Of a stretch of DNA of 10,578 nucleotides, positions 1 through 5,631 are shown in pieces (positions within the stretch are counted from its first letter, which is position 1; every line of letters starts with the position of its first letter). Under the pieces are notes generated by a model, which was given only the letters and a program-made list of their open reading frames with translations, was not told where the DNA came from and did not search any database. The stretch is taken from contig CALGHW010000056.1 of assembly GCA_937916075.1 (NCBI GenBank), positions 1-10,578 of the forward strand. Direction: 5' to 3'. A program made the translations under genes and the position numbers. The DNA is from an uncultured Prevotella sp. GTDB lineage: Bacteria > Bacteroidota > Bacteroidia > Bacteroidales > Bacteroidaceae.

Positions 1-589
1 ACAGTCCGGCCAGGTTGGTGTAGTCCTCGGTGGGCTGCCAGTTTTTGTCGTTGGCATAGAATCCCGCGCGGTGCAGGGGAGTCAACAGCACGATTTGCTT
101 GGTGGGAAACATGCGCTTCAGGGTGCTCAGGGCGATATTGATGCGTCCGCGGTAAGTGGTCTTGTCCATGGAGAGATACTGCCGCTTGCGGTCCACGAGG
201 TGCTTGGGCTCATGGATGCCGGCCATGACCTGCTCCTCCTTCTCCTCATACCACTGTCCGATGGGCGTGCCGGCGTTGTAGTCGTTGGTGCCCATGAGTA
301 TCAGGATGGCGTCGAAGTCATCTCCGTGCTGCTTCTTGAGCAGTTCGGCCTGTCGGGTGATGTCGTCCCAACGTCTGCCGCTCACGGCATATACATAAGG
401 TGTGATGGAGAGCCACTCCTGGAGGTAAGTCCAGTACTTCTTTTTGGAAGCCTTGTTTCTCGGGTCAGTGATAGAGTCGCCGAAGTAGGCCACACGTTTG
501 CCTTGCCAGGGGTGGGTGAGTGCCGTCTGTGCCAGTGACGGCAAGGCTATGAGCAAGCATAGCAGGTAGCACATGATGTTTTTTTTCAT
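1..589 (-). CDS. Secreted SGNH/GDSL-family hydrolase, C-terminus outside window
   Basis: This is the N-terminal 196 codons of an SGNH-fold esterase or lipase-like enzyme. Residues 1-20 form a signal peptide: a Lys-Lys n-region, a Leu/Cys/Ile-rich core, and a plausible signal peptidase I site after Ser-Leu-Ala (20/21), so the product is probably periplasmic or exported. Block I is Tyr-Phe-Gly-Asp-Ser-Ile-Thr-Asp with nucleophile Ser39. A Ser-Gly-Arg-Arg block II and a Gly-Thr-Asn-Asp block III (Asn102) follow. The C-terminal Asp-x-x-His block would lie beyond position 1. The start is the first ATG at 589. The gene begins 10 bp after the GNAT stop and is probably cotranscribed with it. The substrate cannot be told; relatives deacylate polysaccharides, lipids or carbohydrate esters. 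The family call is firm; the specificity is unknown. Confidence 0.88.
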   Translation of the reverse strand, partial: MKKNIMCYLLCLLIALPSLAQTALTHPWQGKRVAYFGDSITDPRNKASKKKYWTYLQEWLSITPYVYAVSGRRWDDITRQAELLKKQHGDDFDAILILMGTNDYNAGTPIGQWYEEKEEQVMAGIHEPKHLVDRKRQYLSMDKTTYRGRINIALSTLKRMFPTKQIVLLTPLHRAGFYANDKNWQPTEDYTNLAGL

Positions 590-599
590 GGTCAATATG

Positions 600-1187
600 T
601 CATTTTACTTCTTTCTGCATGTGTTTCAGCAGGTGGCCGCCCCAGTCCTTGTCGTCCACGTGGCGGTAGCCGATGCTGCGGTAGAGGCGTTCGGCGGCAG
701 GGTTCTCCCGGTCTACAAGCAGTCCCACCGTGTCGATGTGGAGGTGGCGCGCGCGGCTTTCCACGGCCTGGAAGAGCCGGTGTCCTACTCCCTGTCCGCG
801 CCGCTCGCGGGCCACGGCCATCGAGTCGATATATAGCTCGCCGGCCTGCGTCTCCTCAGGCATCTGGCTGAAGTCGTGCCCGAACCGTATCCTTACCTCT
901 TTTATAAAGGCCTGGCGCAGTTCCTTCAGGCGCCCGCCGTCATAGCTCACCGCGATGCCCACAATGCGGTCGTCGTCGTCCGTGGCGCAGAGCGTGTTCA
1001 GGTAGCTGTATTGCGTGTCCTTTCGGCCTACCAGGCAGGTCATCATGTCGTGAAACTCCTGGGCCGTGTGTCCTTCACCATAATAGTAGGCGCAGCACTC
1101 CTCGCGCATGGCTTCCATGATGAGACTGGCCACAACGGAGGCCTCGTCAGGGCGTGCCTGGCGGATGGGGTGTTTTGGGTGGGTCAT
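600..1187 (-). CDS. GNAT-family N-acetyltransferase
   Basis: A 195-residue single-domain GCN5-related acetyltransferase, predicted to be cytosolic and to move an acetyl group from acetyl-CoA to an unidentified amine. Strand beta-4 reads Gly-Glu-Leu-Tyr-Ile-Asp-Ser-Met-Ala-Val (116-125). It is followed by the acetyl-CoA pyrophosphate loop Arg-Gly-Gln-Gly-Val-Gly (130-135). The motif B segment Asn-Pro-Ala-Ala-Glu-Arg-Leu-Tyr (162-169) ends with Ile-Gly-Tyr, as usual in GNATs. The chosen start is the ATG at 1187. An in-frame TTG at 1217 would add ten residues, but it lies close to the predicted transcription start and is less likely. This is the first gene of an operon with the SGNH hydrolase. 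The family is clear; the acceptor is unknown. Confidence 0.88.
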   Translation of the reverse strand: MTHPKHPIRQARPDEASVVASLIMEAMREECCAYYYGEGHTAQEFHDMMTCLVGRKDTQYSYLNTLCATDDDDRIVGIAVSYDGGRLKELRQAFIKEVRIRFGHDFSQMPEETQAGELYIDSMAVARERRGQGVGHRLFQAVESRARHLHIDTVGLLVDRENPAAERLYRSIGYRHVDDKDWGGHLLKHMQKEVK

Positions 1188-1245
1188 GTTTTTTATTCTT
1201 CTTTTGTCGTTGTCCAATTCTTGGTAATCCTCGTCTACGAGTCTA

Positions 1246-1276
1246 CAAAATTAGTTAATACTCCTTGGTCAGACAA
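1246..1276 (-). promoter_or_regulatory. Bacteroidota-type promoter for the GNAT-SGNH operon
   Basis: On the minus strand a -7 box TAATTTTG (1253 down to 1246) matches the Bacteroidota consensus TAnnTTTG. A TTG (1276-1274) lies 20 bp upstream, as expected for the -33 element. Transcription would start near 1240, giving a leader of about 50 nt to the ATG at 1187. A short palindrome (1230-1241) sits at the predicted start point. Assigned by sequence match only. Confidence 0.6.
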
Positions 1277-1303
1277 TTATTTTATCCTTTTTTATGAAAA
1301 CTA

Positions 1304-1336
1304 TTTGTGTGCTATGGAAAATATACGCTAACTTTG
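1304..1336 (+). promoter_or_regulatory. Bacteroidota-type promoter for the BI-1 family gene
   Basis: TTTG (1304-1307) is followed after 21 bp by TAACTTTG (1329-1336), a good match to the -33/-7 pair. Transcription would begin near 1342, leaving an A-rich leader of about 90 nt before the ATG at 1435. It is divergent from the GNAT promoter; the two -7 boxes are about 75 bp apart. Confidence 0.65.
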
Positions 1337-1358
1337 CCAGCCGTGGAAGCGTAAAAGA

Positions 1359-1385
1359 ATGAATAATTCGACGACGAAGAAATAA
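1359..1385 (+). other. Possible 8-codon leader ORF upstream of the BI-1 family gene
   Basis: Within the predicted leader, an ATG at 1359 opens an 8-codon frame (Met-Asn-Asn-Ser-Thr-Thr-Lys-Lys) ending in TAA at 1383-1385, 49 bp before the main ATG. A purine-rich stretch (AAAAGA) precedes it. It may be chance in an A-rich leader. Nothing shows that it is translated. Confidence 0.2.
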
Positions 1386-1434
1386 AAACGGGAAAATAAT
1401 TATCAAGAAAACAAAACATTCAAAATTGCAAACA

Positions 1435-2157
1435 ATGGATTATAACAATTTTAAATTTGACGGACTGGCCGACGACCGCCACCTGTCCGTTTCGTCAGCC
1501 TTTCCGGTGCTGATGCGTAAAGTATATGTGTGGATGACCTTAGCCCTGGTCGTTACGGGCTTCACGGCCTTTGGCGTGGCTTCCAGTCCCGTCATCCAGA
1601 TGTTCCTCTTCTCGAGCAAGGCCGTCTTCTGGGGCCTCTTTATCGCCGAGCTGGCACTGGTGATGACGGTGAGTGCCGCCATCAACCGCCTGTCGCTCAC
1701 CACGGCCACGCTGCTCTTTGTGATCTACTCGGTGATTAACGGCGTCACGCTGTCGGTTATTTTTAGGGTCTATACCATGAGTTCCATAGCCAATGTGTTT
1801 TTCATCACGGCCGGCACCTTTGGCGCGATGGCCTTCATCGGCTACACCACCAAGAAGGACCTGTCAACGATGGGCCGTATCCTCATGATGGCCCTGATAG
1901 GCTTGATTATCGCCTCGGTTGTCAACATCTTCTGGGGCAACGGCATGCTGGACCTCATCATCAGCTATGTGGGCGTGGCCATCTTCGTGGGCCTCACCGC
2001 CTACGACTCGCAGAAAATCAAGGAGATGCTCCAGCAGGCCGAGGACACGGACGAGTCGATGCAGAAGCTGGCCCTGCTGGGTTCGCTCACACTCTATCTC
2101 GACTTCATCAACCTCTTCCTCTATCTGCTCCGCATCTTTGGCAACAGAAGAGACTAA
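1435..2157 (+). CDS. Bax inhibitor-1 / YbhL-YetJ family (TMBIM) membrane protein
   Basis: A 240-residue, roughly seven-span inner-membrane protein of the Bax inhibitor-1 family. Bacterial relatives include YccA/YbhL and the pH-gated calcium-leak protein YetJ. After a polar N-terminus (1-28), hydrophobic spans lie near 29-50, 62-84, 90-111, 118-137, 147-167, 171-190 and 212-234. The family-typical Ala-Tyr-Asp-Ser-Gln-Lys-Ile-Lys (189-196) and C-terminal Tyr-Leu-Asp-Phe-Ile-Asn-Leu-Phe (221-228) are both present. Asp191 and Asp223 are candidates for the di-aspartyl pH sensor described in YetJ. That assignment is by analogy. The loop between them (about 196-211) is acidic. The start is the ATG at 1435; an in-frame TTG at 1426 would add only three residues. 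The gene is monocistronic, with its own promoter and a strong terminator. Family membership is near certain. The physiological role (calcium leak, protease regulation) is not shown. Confidence 0.93.
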   Translation: MDYNNFKFDGLADDRHLSVSSAFPVLMRKVYVWMTLALVVTGFTAFGVASSPVIQMFLFSSKAVFWGLFIAELALVMTVSAAINRLSLTTATLLFVIYSVINGVTLSVIFRVYTMSSIANVFFITAGTFGAMAFIGYTTKKDLSTMGRILMMALIGLIIASVVNIFWGNGMLDLIISYVGVAIFVGLTAYDSQKIKEMLQQAEDTDESMQKLALLGSLTLYLDFINLFLYLLRIFGNRRD

Positions 2158-2191
2158 GCGGAGAGCGACAGTATACAGAAGTATTACCATC

Positions 2192-2241
2192 CAAGGAGGG
2201 CGTGTCATCTTTTTTTTGACACGCCCTCCTTGTGCTTTTTT
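2192..2241 (+). terminator. Intrinsic terminator after the BI-1 family gene
   Basis: A 16-bp perfect stem (2192-2207 pairing with 2217-2232) encloses a nine-base, T-rich loop and is followed by six T residues (2236-2241). It lies 34 bp after the stop codon, a strong rho-independent terminator. Confidence 0.9.
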
Positions 2242-2369
2242 CCTCGGTATGGAGTATGGTGACGGATGTCCTTGAATGTCAGTCCGGGGCCTATCTTGCC
2301 GAAGCCCGGAGAATGGCGCCGGTTAAGTAGGCGTAAGGGGTACATTAATCCTGAAAATAGCCTATATTA

Positions 2370-2461
2370 GAGCCAGTCACCTTGGTGGTTGGTACCAGTC
2401 ACCTTGGTGGCTGGCACCATTCACCTTGGTGACTGATACCATTCACCTTGGTGACTGGCTC
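2370..2461. repeat. Array of four 22-bp palindromic tandem repeats with perfect outer inverted arms
   Basis: Four head-to-tail 22-bp units start at 2373, 2395, 2417 and 2439. Their consensus is CCAKTCACC-TT-GGTGRYTGR plus a 2-bp linker. Each unit is an imperfect palindrome with 9-bp arms around TT. Differences in units 1 and 2 keep G-T wobble pairing, while units 3 and 4 carry mismatches. The linkers also sit at symmetric centres (TGGTACCA at 2389-2396). The ends form a perfect 12-bp inverted pair: GAGCCAGTCACC (2370-2381) and GGTGACTGGCTC (2450-2461). There are no spacers, so this is not a CRISPR array. It lies between the BI-1 terminator and the lptD promoter, so it is probably not in a major transcript. 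Function unknown. Confidence 0.9.
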
Positions 2462-2474
2462 AAAGGTGGCCAAC

Positions 2475-2494
2475 AAACCAGGCTAAACCAGGCT
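2475..2494. repeat. Perfect 10-bp direct repeat (two copies)
   Basis: AAACCAGGCT occurs twice back to back (2475-2484 and 2485-2494), followed directly by a T run. It sits 14 bp after the palindromic array. Two copies of a 10-mer in tandem are visible; no role can be assigned. Confidence 0.6.
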
Positions 2495-2535
2495 TTTTTT
2501 GCCCATGGTTCAGTCGAATGGGAGTAGAAGTCAAA

Positions 2536-2584
2536 GCCGGATATGGAAAAGCTCCGGCATCCCCCTCCTTTTCCAAAGGAGGGG
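2536..2584. repeat. Pair of intergenic hairpins, candidate dispersed palindromic element
   Basis: The first hairpin has GCCGG (2536-2540) pairing with CCGGC (2554-2558). The second has a perfect 10-bp stem, CCCCTCCTTT (2562-2571) pairing with AAAGGAGGGG (2575-2584), around a TCC loop, followed by a G-rich tail. From memory, similar CCCCTCCTTT/AAAGGAGGGG hairpins recur between genes in Bacteroidota genomes, which suggests a dispersed non-coding repeat. No T tract follows on the plus strand, so it is not a typical plus-strand terminator. The rest of 2242-2692 holds no credible gene. Confidence 0.5.
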
Positions 2585-2692
2585 TAGGAGTGGTTTGATA
2601 AAAAAGGTTTGACCGCTTACATTCACCATTTTGCAGGCGCCTCGGAAAACGTTAAATAATCGAAAGCCGAACGGTATTCGCCCAATTATCTG

Positions 2693-2700
2693 TAATTTTG
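2693..2700 (+). promoter_or_regulatory. -7 promoter box for the lptD-kef operon
   Basis: TAATTTTG matches the Bacteroidota -7 consensus. No convincing TTG is seen about 20 bp upstream, so the -33 element is weak or absent. The expected transcription start (about 2705-2707) coincides with the GTG proposed as the start codon, implying a leaderless or nearly leaderless mRNA. Confidence 0.5.
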
Positions 2701-2705
2701 CAGCC

Positions 2706-5576
2706 GTGAGAAAAAAATCATTGATTATCGTGATGCTCTCCGCCTTCCTGATGGTGTTGGCGGACGTGCCCCGTGCGCTCTTTTCCAAGGTGGAAAAGGG
2801 TGGGCGAGAGACTGCCGATTCTCTCACGCTGCGGGCAGATTCCGTACCGGCCGACTCGCTGGCGGCTGATACCCTGAAGCATATCTATAATAAAGAGGTG
2901 TCAGGTCCTGACACGACCCAGATGGACTCCATCCAGCTGGCCATCTATCGCCACAACAAGGCCATCGACGACTCGCTGGCCCTTGACTCGGCCAACCGCA
3001 AGCGCAAGAACGGCATCGACTCGCCCGTGTATTACTCCTCGGAAGACTCGCTCACCTACGACGCGCAGACCGGCATGACCTATCTCTACGGCAACGCAAA
3101 GGGGAAATACCAGGACATGGACCTCAACAGCGACAAGATATACATGCACCTGGACAGTTCGCTCGTTCACGCCACCGGTCGTCAGGACTCTTTGGGAAAG
3201 CTCGTGGGCACGCCCGTGTTTAAGATGGGCAGCGACACCTACGAGAGCGACACGATGGCCTTCAACTTCAAGACCAAGAAAGGACTCATCAGCGAGGTGT
3301 ACACCCAGCAGCAGGACGGATTTATGACCAGCGAGCTGTCGAAGCGCGACGCCAATGGCGACATCTTTCTCCAGCACGGCCGTTACACCACCTGCGACCA
3401 GCGCCACCCCGACTTCTATATAGCCCTGAGCCGGGCCAAGATGCGCCCCGGCAAGAATGTGGTGTTCGGGCCGGCCTATCTGGTGGTGGCCGACGTGCCG
3501 CTGCCCTTTGCCATCCCTTATGGCTTCTTCCCCTTCAGCAAGAGTTATTCCAGCGGTTTCATCATGCCTACCTATGGCGACGAGACCGAGCGTGGCTTCT
3601 ATCTGCGCGACGGCGGCTATTACTTCGCCCTGAGCGACAAGATGGACCTCAAGCTCATCGGCGAAATCTATACCAAAGGCTCCTGGGGACTCTCGGCCGC
3701 CAGCAACTACCGCCGGCGCTACAAATACAGCGGCAGCTTCTACGCCAGCTACCAGAACACCATCAACGGCGAGAAAAACATGCCCGACTATGCCAAGCAA
3801 ACCAGTTTCAAGATAGAGTGGAGCCACCGTCAGGACCCCAAGGCCAATCCCTTCCGCACCTTCTCGGCCCGTGTCAACTTTGCCACGAGCAGCTATGAGC
3901 GCAACAACCTGACGAGCATGTATAATCCGCAGAACTACACCCAGACCACCCGTACCTCGTCGGTGAGCATGACCAACAAGTTTTCCAGCATCGGGCTCGA
4001 CTTGAGCACCTCGATGAACATCAGCCAGAATATGCGCGACTCCACCATCGAGATGACCTTGCCTGACCTCACGGCCAACATCAGCCGCTTCAATCCCTTC
4101 CGCCGCAAGAATATGGTGGGCAAGGAACGCTGGTATGAGACCATCTATATGCAGTACACCGGAAGTCTGCGCAACAGCATCTCCACCAAGGAAGACAAGC
4201 TGATGCACTCCAGCCTGGTGCGCGACTGGAAAAACGGTATCAAGCACTCCGTGCAGGCCGGCGCCAAGTTTACCCTCCTGAAGTATATCAACATCAACCC
4301 CTCGGTCAGTCTCAACGACTATATGTATTCCAACCGCGTGGAACGCTCCTGGGATGTGGAGCGCCAGCGTGAGGTGGCCGACACGGTAAACGGATTCTAC
4401 AACCTGTATGACTGGCGCATGGCCGTATCGGCCAGCACCAAGCTCTACGGATTCTACGTGCCCTGGCGCAAGCTCTTCGGCGACAAGGTGGTGGCCATCC
4501 GCCACGTCTTCACGCCCCAGGTGAGCTTCAGCTACGCGCCCGACTTCGGCGCCTCACACTATGGTTACTACAAGACCTACCAGAAGACCGACGCCAAGGG
4601 TAATGTCACCCTCGTGGACTACTCTCCCTATGCCAATGGCGTGATGGGTATGCCCGGACGGGGCAAGACCGGTACTATCAACATGGACGTGTCCAACAAT
4701 GTGGAGATGAAGATACGCACCGACCGCGACTCCACCGGCTATAAGAAAATCAGCCTGATTGACGAGCTGGGAGCCTCCATGAGCTACAATATGGCAGCCA
4801 CGGTGCGCCCCTGGAGCGACCTGAGCACGCGCCTCCGCCTGAAGCTCACCAAGAGCTACACCTTCAACATGCAGGCCGTGTTCTCCACCTATGCCTATGA
4901 GCTCGACGAGCAGGGACGGCCCCGCCTCTCGGAGCACACCACCCGCTACAGCCAGGGCAAGTTCGGACGCTTCCAGGGCATGTCGCAAAACATCTCTTAC
5001 ACGCTCGACAATACCAAGGTGGCCAACTTCTTCAAGTGGTTGCGGGGGGAGCGGCCTTCCAAGAAGGCCGACTCCAAGCGCCAGAATGACGATGAGGACG
5101 ACGACCGCGACGCCAATGTGGACAAGACCCTCAGCCAGGCGCAGCATGGCGCCCGCAAGGAAAATGCCGGCATGGCCGAGACCGACGAGGACGGCTACAT
5201 GACCTTCTCCTTGCCCTGGTCGCTCAGCATCGGCTATGGCATCACCATGCGTGAGGACCAGAGCCGTGCCTTCAACTATGACAAGATGGTGTATCCTTAC
5301 TCCTACACCCAGACGCTCAACTTCAGCGGCAACGTGCGCATCAGTGACGGATGGAACATCAGCTTCTCCTCGGGCTACGACTTCGACAGCCACCGGATGT
5401 CCATGACCACCGCCTCGCTGAGCCGTGACCTCCACTGCTTCAACATGTCGTGCTCCGTGGTGCTGGCACCCTATACAAGCTATAACTTCTCCTTCCGTTG
5501 CAACGCCGCCACGCTGACCGACGCGCTCAAGTACGACAAGCGCAGCAGTTACAGCCGCTCGGTGCAGTGGTATTGA
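2706..5576 (+). CDS. lptD: LptD/OstA-like outer-membrane LPS-assembly protein
   Basis: A protein of about 956 residues, the Bacteroidota counterpart of LptD, which inserts lipopolysaccharide into the outer leaflet of the outer membrane. Residues 1-19 form a signal peptide (Arg-Lys-Lys, hydrophobic core, Val-Leu-Ala/Asp). A polar linker precedes an OstA/LptA-like domain (about 103-225) with repeating strand patterns. The segment ending Tyr-Thr-Thr-Cys-Asp-Gln (Cys230) leads into a long beta-barrel of alternating aromatic and polar strands that ends in Trp-Tyr at the C-terminus. Residues about 781-830 form a charged, low-complexity insertion, probably an extramembrane loop. The only four cysteines are Cys230, Cys911, Cys916 and Cys932. 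The GTG at 2706 supplies the charged n-region. The ATG at 2733 would lose it, and a TTG at 2631 lies upstream of the promoter box. The length exceeds E. coli LptD (784). The fold call is strong; the LPS role is inferred from homology. Confidence 0.85.
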   Translation: MRKKSLIIVMLSAFLMVLADVPRALFSKVEKGGRETADSLTLRADSVPADSLAADTLKHIYNKEVSGPDTTQMDSIQLAIYRHNKAIDDSLALDSANRKRKNGIDSPVYYSSEDSLTYDAQTGMTYLYGNAKGKYQDMDLNSDKIYMHLDSSLVHATGRQDSLGKLVGTPVFKMGSDTYESDTMAFNFKTKKGLISEVYTQQQDGFMTSELSKRDANGDIFLQHGRYTTCDQRHPDFYIALSRAKMRPGKNVVFGPAYLVVADVPLPFAIPYGFFPFSKSYSSGFIMPTYGDETERGFYLRDGGYYFALSDKMDLKLIGEIYTKGSWGLSAASNYRRRYKYSGSFYASYQNTINGEKNMPDYAKQTSFKIEWSHRQDPKANPFRTFSARVNFATSSYERNNLTSMYNPQNYTQTTRTSSVSMTNKFSSIGLDLSTSMNISQNMRDSTIEMTLPDLTANISRFNPFRRKNMVGKERWYETIYMQYTGSLRNSISTKEDKLMHSSLVRDWKNGIKHSVQAGAKFTLLKYININPSVSLNDYMYSNRVERSWDVERQREVADTVNGFYNLYDWRMAVSASTKLYGFYVPWRKLFGDKVVAIRHVFTPQVSFSYAPDFGASHYGYYKTYQKTDAKGNVTLVDYSPYANGVMGMPGRGKTGTINMDVSNNVEMKIRTDRDSTGYKKISLIDELGASMSYNMAATVRPWSDLSTRLRLKLTKSYTFNMQAVFSTYAYELDEQGRPRLSEHTTRYSQGKFGRFQGMSQNISYTLDNTKVANFFKWLRGERPSKKADSKRQNDDEDDDRDANVDKTLSQAQHGARKENAGMAETDEDGYMTFSLPWSLSIGYGITMREDQSRAFNYDKMVYPYSYTQTLNFSGNVRISDGWNISFSSGYDFDSHRMSMTTASLSRDLHCFNMSCSVVLAPYTSYNFSFRCNAATLTDALKYDKRSSYSRSVQWY

Positions 5577-5631
5577 CACGCTGTCGGCCGTGGGGCCGGC
5601 AGGGATAAAGAAAACTCAAAAATCACAAGAT

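Noticed and set aside
71..538. 155-codon plus-strand open frame
   Set aside because: It is antisense to the SGNH hydrolase, which shows a signal peptide and the GDS and GTND blocks.
2283..2310. Small GC hairpin (TCCGGG/CCCGGA) as an ncRNA or attenuator
   Set aside because: The stem is only about six base pairs, with no T tract and no promoter upstream after the BI-1 terminator.
2373..2460. CRISPR-like repeat array
   Set aside because: The 22-bp units are directly contiguous, with no unique spacers, and no cas genes are nearby.
2631..2705. TTG-initiated N-terminal extension of the LptD-like protein
   Set aside because: It would lie mostly upstream of the -7 box and would bury the signal peptide behind 25 polar residues.
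2901..5579. Long minus-strand open frames (534 and 341 codons) opposite the LptD-like gene
   Set aside because: They are rich in Val, Gly, His, Ala and Leu without recognisable domains, and arise from the codon bias of the sense gene. The sense frame has a signal peptide and OstA-barrel features over its whole length.
5590..5631. GTG-initiated extension of the antiporter
   Set aside because: It adds 14 polar residues with no family support. The ATG at 5632 leads directly into the first membrane span as usual.
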